From Golubevia sp. BC0850 (taxonomy: Eukaryota > Basidiomycota > Exobasidiomycetes > Golubeviales > Golubeviaceae), in the NCBI GenBank assembly GCA_012976225.1, contig JAAVVG010000019.1, positions 558,001 to 622,000 of the forward strand: a stretch of 64,000 nucleotides of DNA, in the 5' to 3' direction. Under the pieces are notes generated by a model that had not been told where the DNA came from, ran no database searches, and saw only the letters and a list, made by a program, of their open reading frames with translations. A program made the translations under genes and the position numbers. Within the stretch, counting starts at the first letter, position 1. Every line of letters starts with the position of its first letter. Below, one piece after another: positions 47,215 to 58,782 of this stretch.

Positions 47215-48784
47215 TTGGGATTCATGAAATTTGGGGAAGAGGCAAGAGAGATTACAAATTATGATGAGAAGAAGAAGAAGAGAAAGGTTATTAGGAGAGA
47301 GGGAGAATGGTTGAGCTTAAGGATTTCGAATGGGAGATATAGAGATTGGAGAATTGAGATCGTTTTCAAGTAGTAAAAGATTTGGAGAAAAAATTGAAAT
47401 GCAAAGCAATCCTCAAGAACTTCCACTTCAACGCTAGTCCAGGTTTATGGAAGAAAGATGTTTTGGAAATTCAGGAAGATCAGAGTAGAAAAAAGTCCCA
47501 TGACTCTAGTCAAGAGAAAGCGAAATCTACTTTCTTCGATTCTTTCAAAATCACTTTTTCAACTCTTTCAACTTTCAAGACTCTACTGCTCAGACCTTCT
47601 CATCAAGACCTTTCAACTTCTATCATCTTCTCTCTCCAACTTTCGAACTGGGACTCGAATTCGTCAAGACTCTCAGATTCTCGTCTCTCTTATCCAATCC
47701 CAAGCGCCATTCCTCTTTTCTCTTTCCAATCTCTTTTTCATTCCGATTCCTCAAACTCACCCTCAAGCCATTTCTGTTCGTTCACCTCCAAAATAATCTG
47801 CCCTCAAAACCTGTGAAAAGTCAAGACACGCTTATAGATTCTCTCTTTCCCTTTCCTCTTCGAACCTTAACATAATCAGGTCCTTTGTAATAGTAGTCGT
47901 CATCTCAATCAAATCATTTGAAATCTGTTGCTGAATTCTCGAGAAGCAAGAGGGCCTCGAGACTTGAGCTACTTGGACGCAGAGAAGTCGCACTTCTGAG
48001 CTGTACAGAAGATGTTGAGTTAGTCCATATGTGTTTCTTTCTTTGAAGATGAAGTTCAAGTTCTAGCCAAGTTTCAGAGTGATGGAATCGGTAGGAGAGA
48101 GTCGTGATGGCGAGAGAACGACAGTCAAAGGGAGTTCAGAAAGGAACGACGAGTTTGGAAAGCTGGGTGCTAAGCACCTCAACCAGCAAACAAAGTTTGA
48201 GAGCTACCTGGTTGATTGAGAAATGAAACGATTCAGACTACAGGTACAAGCAACTTGATAGTTCGAGTCTTCTCTCTCTCTCTCTGAGATGTCATCTCCA
48301 AAATCGAACTCTAGAATCAGCGCAGCGTCAAATCTTAATCAAGAACCAGTATTCTAAAAGATCAAACTATCAGTCATTCAGAAACAAGTTCAAAAAAGCA
48401 GTTTATTTAGATTTTTTGTCGGGTTCTTATGAGAGATTTTTAGATGCCAGGAAGAAGAAGAGAAGGAATTCTTGAAATGTGTATGAGATATGAGAGACGA
48501 ACGAGAAACTCGAGCAATTGATGTATGCTTGCAAGAGAAGAGAATGATGATGATGAATGATGATGAGAGGGAACCAAGTGCGTGAAGACTGAGATGAAGA
48601 TGTGAGAAAATGTGACGCTAAAAGAGAGCAGAGAAGCGAGGATAGAATAGAGAGAGAGAGAGATAGAAGTCGAATATCGGGTACGAGAGGGGTATAAAAG
48701 TCTGTAGATCCGTAGTAGCGAATCGGAGGTCCTCCTTAGTACGGTGCAGAGTGGGGGGCTTGGGACCTGGGGGGGGGGCTAGCA
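47215..48784. other. 1.6 kb stretch after Rpb6 without a supported gene
   Basis: Contains the Rpb6 3' flank and the 3' flank of the minus-strand gene at 48785. A plus-strand frame at 47382-47816 is Ser/Phe-rich, overlaps frames in other phases and has no motif. GA-rich runs occur at 48640-48670 and a G-run near 48770. No gene or RNA recognised. Confidence 0.45.
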
Positions 48785-50016
48785 TTACTCGGAGTTTGCT
48801 GAGACGGGAGCTCCGGAGCCTGAGTCTTGTGGCTGGTTGTTGATGGTAAAAGCTGTAGAAGTTGAGGAACTTTCGAGAGTTGAGTTGGCTAAAGTGGCAT
48901 CTTCCTCTCCTGGAAATTTGCCCTTGACACGATCGTCGTTTCTGAAACGATCACCTAATGGAGAAGCTACGTTCTGAGCCATGAAAAATTCTCGTCTTGC
49001 TGGAGTGAGAGCAGGTGGAATAGCAGTCCTCCGATCAGAAGTAGAGACAGATTGAAGGGCAAGAGGTTCCAATCCTTCCAGCCCCTCCACTCCCCCGCAG
49101 GCTTTCCTTAGTTCCGACCCTAGTAATCTAAGATACTTGATCTCCGCCAAATCATCCGTCCATAGAGATGCTTCCTTTGAGGATAGAGTGCTATTGTTCT
49201 TCTTATCGTCCTCATCAATGCTGAATTGGTTGCGCTGGAGGACGGGCTGAACTTTCCCATGAGCTAGGAAGATTTCTCTGAGCACGATGTGAATTTGAGT
49301 TGATACAGCATCTCTGCTTCTTCCCTCTAGAACGTGATCGAGAGCTCCATCGCTGTTGAGAAAGTAGATTGAAAGAGAAGAAAGAAGGGAAGAGAAGGGA
49401 AGAAGGCGTCCATCTCGGAACGAAAGGAGCTCCGAAGAATTTGGCACGTAAACAGACTCACCAGTCATGGAGCCGCATGAAGAGATCCAAAACCTTCTGT
49501 TGAGTGACTCCTTTCCATTGGATCTCAGTGAACCATCCAGTCTTGATCACTATCTCCATTACCTGGAGCAAGTGAATGAGGCTGAGTACGGAAAAATATA
49601 CGTCGTGGTTATGTCAAGCTTGGAAGTCAGGCAGAGGCTTTTTCGGCTACCAAACTCGAATTCTATGTTGACAAACTCCAATTAACTATTCATAGATCTT
49701 TTCCGTATGAAAGATATCTCTGAAAACATCTGCTTGGCCTGTACTTTTTCAGTGGAATTATTCTGTAAATTTCGTTTTTGGTTCGACTTCCTCCGTAAAT
49801 ATTATTTTCCTCTTCGAACTCCTCCTTCTCAGTTCAACTTCTCTCGCATCTCCATATTCTTCGTGCATTCTTCATCTGCCTCTTGTCTACTGGTCTTCCA
49901 TTCGCTGTAGAATCATCCTCCCTTGGAGTGAAAAGACTCTTCGAATTCATCCCGACTCTACTTTCACCTTCTTGGCTACGACTCTCATCTTCATCGCCAC
50001 TGTCAAGGCTCGCCAT
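48785..50016 (-). CDS. Unrecognised protein, splice-supported
   Basis: I do not recognise the family. Two exons are well supported: 49462-49581 ends in a GTGAGT donor and joins in phase to 48785-49352 after a CAACAG acceptor. The join reads MRLHD, Cys, DGALDHVLEGRSRDAV. The first exon carries IVIKTGWFTEIQWKGVT. The second has REIFLAHGKVQPVLQ and TDDLAEIKYLRLLGSELRKA, both regular helices. The tail is Ser/Thr/Asn-rich and ends PVSANSE. The start is unclear. It may be the ATG inside 49581-49462 or an upstream exon near 50016 that begins MASLDSGDEDESRSQ, an acidic N-terminus with a poor GTAGAC donor. A compact helical domain with an ordered W-x-x-I-x-W motif suggests a real conserved gene, but no function can be given. 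Confidence 0.55.
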
Positions 50017-50604
50017 GTAAGCTTCAATCTCTCCTTCAAATGAGAAGCCTCTGAAGGGTCTCTCCTTTTCAGAACGCTACTTCTGTTTGATCTTCCTGTA
50101 CAACTCTTGGTATCGCTCTTTCCAAGCAATGTCGTTTCACTCTTTTCTTCCAAAATCACTGAGATAAGTGCATGCTCTATTGAACCTCAACGACAAGAGC
50201 TGGCATTTATAGACGAAAGTCTTGAACATAGTCTGCTTGAACGAATGGTCTTGAGAAGTTGAAAGTGCTGACCTTTCGCAAACGGAAACTTCGAAGCAAA
50301 GAGTCTGCAAAAAACGCTCAGAGCTATCTGAAGGAGTTGCAGGAATTTGAGATCCAGATCCCAGTCAGAGCTTTCATTTGATCCAGATACCACCAGGTGG
50401 AAGAAAGACAGAAGATCTTGAGAAACTTCCGAAACGATCCCTAGTTTCGACAATTCTTGAATTCAGCCGATAGTTCGTAGCTCGACTTCACTCGTTTCAG
50501 AACTTTTGAGTCCTCTGAAAGGAAGAAAATAGGATTACTGGAACAGAGATTCCAAAATCTGAGCGCCTTGAAAGCTTGTAAACTAGTCCGTGATGTTGGA
50601 ACTT
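50017..50604. other. Intergenic region between Tom5 and the unrecognised gene
   Basis: About 590 bases that should hold the Tom5 3' UTR and the promoter of the next minus-strand gene. Frames of 70 to 90 codons here have no motif. Confidence 0.4.
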
Positions 50605-51518
50605 TTATAGAAGGCTTCCGACAGCATTGATGGCATAAGGAGCTGTAGAAGAATGTGAGAACGAGTTCCAAAATAGAGTAAAGGAAAGAAAAGGAAAAGA
50701 GGGCAGGATTGGAGGTCAGAAAAGATATCTAGGAAAGTTCCCGAAGAGGGTTCAGCTGAAGAAGTGGATTGAAGAGGTCTCTTTTCCTCTACTTCTCTCC
50801 CTCAGCTCCATTCGATGATCCTCGAGATATCTAAATCTTTCTTCCGAGACCTTTGAATCTCTACTGCGGTCTTTGAACTGATGACGCAGCTTTTCAAGTT
50901 TCAACCTTCCTTCTCCTTCCCTTTCCTCTGTTCAATCATCGAGTTCGCGTATGAGGTAGAACCCGCCAGCTTTCTCGTAGGAAATAGCTCTTGTCTTTGC
51001 TGAAAAATTCTCACTTTGCCCCATGGCCGGTCCAAAATCTATTCTCCTCCCACCTTGCCTCTTTAGCTTCTCATCAATGTCTTTTGAAGACTTCTATCCA
51101 CTCGTATCGATCCGACCCGAAGAAAACTGCCTAGAACTTTGGTTGATCTGTAAACTAACCTAAGTACAGAATTCCAGCATAAAGAACGAAGGAGTTGAGG
51201 GTTTGCTGAGTCTGAGAAAAGGAAGAGAATGGTGGAGGATGGGAAGAAGAGCCGAGGTCAGAGAAGCGAGGGAATTGAAAGGATAGAAGTGTTGGATTGT
51301 AAACTAGCTTGCAGCCTACCTTGATTCTAGCAGCAGCTACTTCAGCTGGAGAAGGTGGTGGTGGTGGACCTGAGAGAATATAGAAGCGGTGGGAAGGAAC
51401 AAGAGAGAAGAAGTAAGAGGGGCGATTTCAAGGTGAATTGAGTTGAGGCTATTGGACGAATTGAATTTGGATCAAAAAATTGAGATTAAAATTTAAGTTG
51501 TTACTAACCTCCGAACAT
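50605..51518 (-). CDS. TOM5: Mitochondrial import subunit Tom5
   Basis: Four tiny minus-strand exons join in phase: 51509-51518 (10 nt), 51320-51369, 51160-51211 and 50605-50642 (38 nt), giving 49 residues against 50 in yeast Tom5. The protein starts MFGG with a proline run, then SPAEVAAARIK, a tail-anchor helix LNSFVLYAGILYLAPYAINA and GSLL. The P-Y in the helix is typical of Tom5. It sits in the outer mitochondrial membrane and passes presequences from Tom20/22 to Tom40 (known). If the GTTAGT at 51159 were ignored, the frame would stop one codon later. The last exon instead restores the APY motif exactly in phase, which supports splicing. Its third intron is 511 nt, more than three times the coding length. 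Confidence 0.85.
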
Positions 51519-51835
51519 GTTGTTGGATTAATTTAGTAAGATGGGTCGTTGGTCAGAGGGAAGAGAAGAGAAGAAAGAGTGGGAATAAGAGTCGTCAGAT
51601 TCAGTATTCAGAAGTTGCTCGTTGCTCCCAATCACTCATCCACTCAATTCAAGTCAAATCAAATCTTCGAGGCAGAGAATTGGAATGAATTAAGGAAAGA
51701 TGGAAGAACCGACAAATTCATAAACGGAACAGAAATTCGTTGGAGTAGGACTTCAATCTTAAGAAAAGATTCTCGAATCAATCCTCACTCAGTTTTCCAA
51801 CTGACTGCCTCTCAGTCCAATCGAATTTTGAAGGA
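51519..51835. promoter_or_regulatory. Shared upstream region of Tom5 and ketopantoate reductase
   Basis: These 317 bases separate two divergent starts. Several tcaatc and tcaaatc repeats occur. No defined site is recognised. Confidence 0.4.
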
Positions 51836-53524
51836 ATGAAGATTCACATTTTAGGAGTTGGAAGTATTGGAACCCTTTTAGGTTTTCATCTTCAACGAGC
51901 TATAAAATCAATCAAAACTTCAACTTCCCTCTCTTCCTCCTCTTCTCTTACCAAATCCTCAACTCAGCCTACAACTCGTTTAACTCTTCCAGCTTCAACT
52001 TCTTTAACTCTTCATCTTAGAAGGAAAGCTTTCAGTTCTTCATCTTCAGCCATCTCAAATCGATCATCTCAGAAACCATCTGTAACTTTACAAGTTGAAT
52101 CCCAAGGTCAAACTCAAATCGAAGATGGTCTAAAGGTGGAATACTTACCTACTTTGGAGAACGTAAGTCAGAGAGCTAGAGACAGATTTGAACAGAAATC
52201 AAAAGATTTGAAAAAGAATCAGGTCCAGGAAGATTGGAAGTTTTATCAGAAGGGAAGAGGTTGGAGCAAGCAACAGATACATCAAGCTTTGGAAGATCGA
52301 GGTGACAATCTCATTGGTCCTGAAGAAAAGGAAAGGTTGTTGAGAAGTCTGGTTGTTAGGAAAGCTCAAGTCAAAGGTGACCAACTGCCATTTAAAACAC
52401 CTCCGATAAACAAGACGGTCTCTTCGGACAATTCAAATCAGATAGATTTCTTAATCATTACCACCAAAGCTGATACAACTCTCTCAGCTATTAGACCTTT
52501 GCTTCATCGAATCGGTCCAAATTCAACTATCCTACTACTTCAAAATGGGTTGGGAGTTTTAGATTCACTTCTGGAAAAGGTGTTCACTGAAGTGAGAGAA
52601 AGACCTACTTTCATTCTGGGAATTACTACTCATGGAGCTTATAGAAAGAAAGGAACTTCAATCGTTCATGCCGGATTTGGGAATTTACATCTAGGAGTGG
52701 TTCCTGGAAGGAGAAGTCTGGGATTGGAAAGGGAAGCTTTGAGAGAGATCGGATCTTCGAGTCTTTCAGACTCAAGAGATGAGACTGAACCTATCAACAA
52801 TCTACCGATCTTTCTTCAACTCCTAGAATCTTTACCTCTAGAAGTTCATCATGAACCTATCTCTAACTTCCAATTAAGATCTCTTAAGAAGCTTATCATC
52901 AACGCCTGTATTAATCCGATCACTGCTCTGTTAGAATGTAGAAATGGAGAGCTAATAGGAAACTTTGAGACGAACGAAATCATCAATAACATTTGTAAAG
53001 AAGCAGAAGAAATTTTCATGGAGATGGCCAGAAGGAAAGTTGAAGATTTAGAATATGATAGAAGGGAAAGATTAGAAAGGCTTGAGAATGAAAAGTTAGG
53101 AGAAGCTGGAAATCAAGAAACTCAGAGGAAACCTCAAATTCAGAACGAAGATGAAGAAGAAATCGATCTTGAAAATCTTAACAGTATGGACCTTCTAACT
53201 CTTGGGATTATGAAATCTGATTCAAATGGAAGTTCTTCAGCTCTAGACCCTTCTCTTTTATGGACGGCTCTGTTCCAAGAAGTTGAGAGAATCGCCATTC
53301 AGACTTCTAAGAACTGGTCTTCTATGGCTCAAGATTTAGGTGTCAATCGAAATCCTCAATCGAATGCTAAAGGTGGAGGGAGGGGAACCACTGAGATCTC
53401 ATTTATCAATGGTTATTTGGTGGCTTTGGGAAACGCTTATGGGATCAAAACTCCAGTGAATGAGATGATGTTGAGGTTGGTCAATGCCAAGAGTCAGAAA
53501 GTTATGGGGAGGTGGAAGGACTGA
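51836..53524 (+). CDS. PAN5: 2-dehydropantoate 2-reductase (ketopantoate reductase)
   Basis: A single exon of 562 residues. The start MKIHILGVGSIGTLLGFHL is the NADPH-binding GxGxxG fold. Then comes DFLIITTKADTT, LLQNGLGVLDSLLEKV (conserved QNG) and FILGITTHGAYRKKG. The C-terminal helical domain has LKKLIINACINPITALL with the catalytic lysine and NACINP, and RGTTEISFINGYLV with the catalytic glutamate, followed by TPVNEMMLRLV. The enzyme reduces ketopantoate to pantoate for vitamin B5 and CoA synthesis (known). It is much longer than the usual 300 to 400 residues. About 130 extra residues, Ser/Thr-rich then charged, lie between the nucleotide motif and DFLIITT, and another acidic insert lies near residues 400-460. 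It is intronless, unlike most neighbours. Confidence 0.88.
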   Translation: MKIHILGVGSIGTLLGFHLQRAIKSIKTSTSLSSSSSLTKSSTQPTTRLTLPASTSLTLHLRRKAFSSSSSAISNRSSQKPSVTLQVESQGQTQIEDGLKVEYLPTLENVSQRARDRFEQKSKDLKKNQVQEDWKFYQKGRGWSKQQIHQALEDRGDNLIGPEEKERLLRSLVVRKAQVKGDQLPFKTPPINKTVSSDNSNQIDFLIITTKADTTLSAIRPLLHRIGPNSTILLLQNGLGVLDSLLEKVFTEVRERPTFILGITTHGAYRKKGTSIVHAGFGNLHLGVVPGRRSLGLEREALREIGSSSLSDSRDETEPINNLPIFLQLLESLPLEVHHEPISNFQLRSLKKLIINACINPITALLECRNGELIGNFETNEIINNICKEAEEIFMEMARRKVEDLEYDRRERLERLENEKLGEAGNQETQRKPQIQNEDEEEIDLENLNSMDLLTLGIMKSDSNGSSSALDPSLLWTALFQEVERIAIQTSKNWSSMAQDLGVNRNPQSNAKGGGRGTTEISFINGYLVALGNAYGIKTPVNEMMLRLVNAKSQKVMGRWKD

Positions 53525-54063
53525 GGGATGGTCATCGAAGGAAGATTTGGAAGTGAAGGAAAGAGGAGGCTCATCGTCGGAAGCTCAAGACTACAAAGAC
53601 TTTCAATCCAGCGGAATCAACGTTGTAGTCCCTAAGACCTTCAAAGCCAACTCTTTTTCCGCTCGACCTTTCCCAATAGCTGCCGGTCATCACGAAAAAG
53701 CAAAGAAGCACTCAGCCTCTGTCGTCCAATTCATGTACTTTTATTTTCAATGCTTTACTGAGAATCGTAAGCAATCATCCAACTGCTGCGCTAAGCTGTT
53801 TTGTGGAACTTTCACTAAGATGGCTTCTTAATGGAAACGCTTATCGCCTTCATCCCTCTCGACAAAAAGTTGCCTTCGCGTCTGCCCATCTTTCTTTTTC
53901 TCTTCTTTCGTTGCTTCCCAACGTTCGAAAGGAGGAGTGTCAGGATTTCTCTTTTTGACACGCAATTTCTTCTCTCTCTTTCTCGGAGTGTCGCTTGCTT
54001 TCGAGATCCTGAAGAGAGAACCTCGATTGAATCGTCGCGTCGTCATATCACTCAACGAGATTG
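53525..54063. other. Region between ketopantoate reductase and F-box copy B
   Basis: About 540 bases. A frame at 53484-53831 has no motif and is probably 3' UTR. Sequence up to 54063 is unrelated to the region before copy A, so the duplication border is here. No gene is supported. Confidence 0.45.
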
Positions 54064-55375
54064 TCTTCAAAAATCAAGTGCAAGTCTTCTGGTCTTAAAA
54101 TTCGATACAGATCTCCATGAAGGCTGAATCCAGGATGCAGCGATTCCAAGTCCCTCTAGTATGATTGACTTCGGTGATTCTTTACTCTTCAGTCTTCCAC
54201 AGCTAGTAGAGTTCAGACTCTCAATGAATAGCTCTGAATATGTTGCTCTCAAAACAAGTCCATTTGCTCCCGGAAGCCTTCAAGTGCTCGAACTCTGCTA
54301 CCTTCCAGAACACCACCTCGATTATCCCTCTCTCTTCAGAACGCTTACTTCTCTCGAGATTGAATCCAATTGTAATCATTCTGACTGGAGAGAGCTGCTG
54401 GAAGAATGCTCTCAGACTCTCAAATATTTAAAAATCGAAATAAATGACGGAGAAGATGGAAAGGGACTCTCCCCGTTGGAATTCCTGTCATGCAGTTGCT
54501 GGATCTTCAGCTCTGGGATGGGAGGAATTTCCCACCCTGGATGATGATTCCAGCTAGCTCCAAGTTAGAGCTTTTGGAGTGTTCTTTTGGGAAACCTCCA
54601 GTCTCTGAGCTCTGGGTCCACTCAATGTTTTCTTTGGGGAGGGATCAACTATCTACCAGAATCCCAAATCTCAAGGTTCTGAAGATTGACCATCTTCATG
54701 GTGCTCGTGAATCTGACATGCTCTTAAGGCTACTTCAAGCCGGGAAGAAGAACCTGGAGGAAGGAATGGAAGTGGAGCGATCGAAAATGGAACCTCTTGA
54801 GAAACTGATCCTAGTTTATTATTTCGGATACTTCAAGAACAGAATGGACATAATAGTACAACTTGGAGAAGTGGTGGAAGAGGTCGTTGATTTTCCGTAT
54901 GAGCCAGAGCGTGGGTCAGTCGAAGTCTGAGTTTATGAATGTTCTTCTCTTCTTCTCGAACAGTGACTATTTGGCTCTTCATGAGGGAACTTGAACCGAG
55001 CGTGCTTCTCTTGACCAGACTTCTGATTAACATTCCCATCCCTTCTGGATGTTCTCTTCTCTTTTGATCCTTTCCAGAATGAATACGGTCTCTTCTCAAG
55101 CCTCTATCTCCCCTCCCGACCTCCCTCTCTGCTCCAAGATCTCTGCAGTTCAGCCATTTACAAAGAACTAGTTCACGTCAAGTAAGCTTAAGAATGGCTT
55201 CTCAAGATCTTCAATCTTTAATTCCAACATTCTGCGTATCAGATTTGTCATTCTTTCTTTGACTCCAAACCCAGCTCTTCACTTCTCTGCTTCTTTACCT
55301 CTTGGGTGCTCCAATCCTCCTTCATCTTTTCCCCACTCGCTTCAACTTTTCAAGAGCTCCTTCAACACTTCTTCA
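54064..55375 (+). repeat. Segmental duplication, copy B (partner 9729-11040)
   Basis: Nearly identical to 9729-11040 at constant spacing, without indels. Differences I can count include 54127 (tgg to tga context), a change near 54690, two near 54779, and one each near 54884 and 54920. More occur beyond 55200. The left border is sharp. The right border fades after about 55,375. Copy B lacks the F-box and the first third of the gene, so it is the derived copy or a copy of a broken locus. Confidence 0.95.
54066..54930 (+). pseudogene. F-box/LRR protein relic B (5'-truncated copy of A)
   Basis: This is the LRR part of relic A without its F-box. The reading begins SSASLLVLKFDTDLHEG, is followed at once by a stop where copy A has Trp, and then repeats the LRR strands FRLSMNSSEYVAL and LQVLELCYLPEHHLD. 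The frame change at about 54445-54490 is the same as in A. The last block opens with MQLLDLQLWDGRNFPPWMM and ends at 54930. It shares the A lesion, so it was copied after that lesion arose, or A and B exchanged sequence later. No promoter of its own is seen. Confidence 0.8.
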
Positions 55376-55808
55376 AGAAATGGAATCGGGGTTTTCTTTC
55401 TCTCTTTCTTGCTTCTTCCCCAAATCCACTCCAGAATGTCATCATTCAAACTTCTCTAAGCTTCCTTGTTTCGATGTACCTGATCTGATGATCTACAAGC
55501 TCCTGGACCACTAATAGGATGATTCTCTTCTTCATTTGGTCTGTCTGCTTCCTTTCGAAGCTGTGAGGCAAGACACTTTCTCCTTGTTCTTCTCCCTTTC
55601 TCCCCAATCTCATGTAGTGAAAGTGAACCGAGAAAATTGAACGCTGTACATTCTTTTTCACTCCAACAGTAAATCTCTTTCAAATCCTAGAGATTGTATG
55701 GAGCTCTCCGTTTCCAACTTTGGAGCTCTCCCGTTCAAACATCTTTTCCTCCTTTGACTCTAAAATAGAGCACAAGTTTGAAATTACATTCACCACTTAA
55801 CAACAGCT
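54931..55808. other. Non-coding stretch, 3' part of duplication to Utp25
   Basis: The first 445 bases are the duplicated 3' flank. The rest (55376-55808) is CT-rich and forms the 3' flank of minus-strand Utp25. No gene is supported. Confidence 0.45.
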
Positions 55809-58782
55809 TCAAGTAAATCTCCAAACACTCTTCTCCTCCTTGCACATCCTTCTGCTTTCCTTCCTTCCTACAACTCTCTCCAACGCCATAGCATCATATC
55901 TACTAAAGAGCACCATAGTACTGATCTCACTTGGATCGGTTTCAGTAGTTCCATCTTCTCCTTCTTGAGCTTCGCCACCAAGTTTTACAATAAATGGAGT
56001 AGAAAGCAATTCGACGAAATATTCTTCGTGAGATGGGGGCGAATAGAAGACTAGAGTTTTGGCTCCTCTTAGTAGGTAACTGGGAGGAAAGAATGAGATG
56101 ATGATGAAGGCTGGAGACTCAGTAAGACAACTCAAATCGATTAACTTCATCAAGAGTTGAAGAAAACTCACCGACGATAGAAGTGAAAACGCTCAGTAAC
56201 CATCAAGAAGGATTTCTTCCCAGTGAAGAAAGCTTGACGAGCTCTTGAGATTTCCTTGTTCGAAGAATACCTGGAAGAAAGATGATAGATGATGAGGAGT
56301 GAGACTTTCGAACTGGCGAAAGCAACCAACCAAATTCTCCCACAACTCAAAAACTCACTCGCTGATAGCTGAGAAGCTCATCCTCTCTCCATTAGCACCA
56401 CTAACACCTTCCTCGCTCATCTTGGTCAAGTATTGCTCTAACCTCACGAAATCAAAGTAAGAGGGAACAAAGAGAATTGTTTGCTGAGAAGAGAGGGCTG
56501 ATTTGAGTAGGGTTGGAAGAGTCTGGTGTGGGGGAAAAGACGCAAGAAGGAAGTGAGTGTTAGCATAAGCGATCTCTCTTGAGATTGTATCCGATCGAAG
56601 CTACTGACCTTGGTGGTAAAATGTTGAAATCTTAAATCCGCTTCAGCATGAAGATTGGCGCAGTCAAACCTCGTGAAGGTCTGAGTGAAGAATATTGAGA
56701 AGCGAGAAAAGACATCAGCGAAGATGAGCCAAAGTTGAAGAAGGAGATTTACAAAGAGAGAGGTGACTCACCATACGAATCCCATCTCGAACAGCTCCCC
56801 CTCGTAAAACTCCAAGTTCTTCTTCATCATTCTTGATGACTCTTTGTTTCCCTGCTAAGTTGACTAGCTGCCTTGAATAAAGGGCCCTAATCTCTGGAGA
56901 ATCATGAGAAGAGAGAAGAATAGATTGACGAAAGTTTTGTGCGCTGGAGAGAAAAAGGACGAGGGGGAAGTGCAAGCGTCAGTTGGGAATTGCTAGATGA
57001 AGAAAAGACTCAAAGAGAAGTTCTTGAAAAGAGACTTACCGACCATCTAAGTACCATTGTTTGACTCTTGAAAAATCAGTATCTCTTGGTTGCTTTGGAA
57101 CATGATTCAGATGTGAGAAAACGAACTGGTGACGAAGAACAAGAAAGCTCCCCGCGTCAGAAGTCTAAACTCGAGTGTCACTAATCATTCTCTTTGACTC
57201 ACTTGTAGATGATCCCAATTCTGCATCAACATAACATCCATCTGATCAACCACTAAAACTTCAATCGAACTCAAAAAATCATAATCTCCATCCTTTTCGA
57301 TAGCCAATCTTAAACCTAGAGGACTTGCAACTATTAAATCAGATTCATAGAATCTAGAATAAAGCTTAGGTTTCAATTTGTTTCCCTTTCCAGTGAGCTT
57401 AATTCCCAAAGTAAAAGAATCATCTATATTTCCCTTAAAGGTCTCGACGTGAGAAAATGAACTTGAGAAGCCAGCTTTCTTGATCTCTTCACTTGGAATT
57501 TGTGATAGCTTGTCCACTGATCCAGAAGGTAAATTGTATTCAGATTCGAATCTTTGAGAATTATCTGCAGGAGGATAATCTGAATTCTTAGAATTTGATT
57601 TCGAAGTAGAACCTGAAAGGTGAAGTATAGTTCTAGTCCATTGAAGAGCTGAATTTCTAAAAGGGGATAGTACTAAAACTTTAGGTCTTGTAAAACCTTG
57701 ATCTCTTACTGAATCGGCAGAAGGGACATGAGTTGAGTCATTTTCAGAAGAAGCTGATCTTGCTAATTTTTCGTTGTTCCTTAAGATTCTCCTTCTGGAT
57801 TTGACTACGTGAGACATTGCCTGCATTGAAACTACGGCTCTAGTAGCGTCTCTTAGAGTCGGATCTTCGTATGATTGATGAGGATGAAGAAAGTCTCGAT
57901 AGGAAGAAAGAGAACTGGCTAAGGAAACATGGAGCTCTGTCGTTGGAGCTCCTCCGAGTAAAGAATTGAAGTGAGTGAGAACTTGGGCATTTGGCTGAGT
58001 AATCAAAAGAGAGGTGAAGGGGGCGGGTCATAAGTTAGATATTGATCTAGAGGGAAGGTTCAATCTGGATCTGTAGCTTCCTTTTCTCCTCGTGGCTCTC
58101 ATTTGAACCTCGAAACTCTGATTCCCCTCTTCCAGCTGCTTTAAATCTCTAGCATCCGATCAAGTCTGACACTCACTCTAGCTTCTGCTACATTAGTCTT
58201 CTCCCAATCCGAATTGAGCTTGTCACTAGTTGGCTGGCTTGAATCGAACAAGACCTTTCCCAAACCCCTCTTATCTGCAACCTGAGTGATTGTAGGCCAA
58301 GGAAGAGAGGCAGGTTCTGCATCTTTAACGGAGGTTGAGTTAGAAGGTAGAGCTTCCAGAAGAGAACTGAAGGAATCGGTTGAGAAGTGAAGATGGAAAG
58401 AATCGTTGTCTTCGATTGAAGCTCTCTGATTGATTTCTTCATTGGTTCGATCTTGATTTTCTAATTGATCTTCTGATTCTTGCGCAGGTAGAATAGAAAG
58501 TGAAGAGTTGTCTGAAGTAGAAGTTGAAGCGGAAGGTTGTAACTTGAATCTCTTGGTTGGATGATCTGAATCTGAATCTGGAATGGAAGCTAAAGTGGAA
58601 TTAGACGAAGCATTGAATTTAAAAGTTGAATTCGAATCTTGAGTTGAATCTGAGAGCGACCTTTGAGCTTGATAGGCTTTTTGAGTCAACTCCAAGTATT
58701 TCAACTTTCTCTTGGTTGGCTTGGTGGCTGAAACGTTGAGTAGAGTTAAAAGCCTAGTCGTAGTCGGTGTGGATTGATCCAT
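55809..58782 (-). CDS. UTP25: Utp25, small-subunit processome protein (DEF/DUF1253 family)
   Basis: Eight minus-strand exons join in phase: 58177-58782, 57203-57994, 57040-57125, 56772-56943, 56609-56680, 56359-56522, 56172-56270 and 55809-56079, giving 753 residues. Utp25 is a degenerate DEAD-box-like protein needed for 18S rRNA maturation in the nucleolus (known). Family marks are [136 protein letters not shown] and [14 protein letters not shown] with [13 protein letters not shown] near the end. The start at 58782 ([18 protein letters not shown]) fits relatives. An in-frame ATG at 58905 would add 41 residues. The exon 2 upper border may be off by one base. Confidence 0.9.

Noticed and set aside
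51155-51211. Tom5 ending at the TAG at 51155-51157 (38-residue protein)
   Set aside because: The GTTAGT donor and the exon at 50605-50642 restore the conserved APY end in phase and give the expected 49 residues.
53484-53831. Possible extra exon or gene after ketopantoate reductase
   Set aside because: The reductase ends at a natural stop after its conserved C-terminus; the frame shows no motif and overlaps the real coding end.
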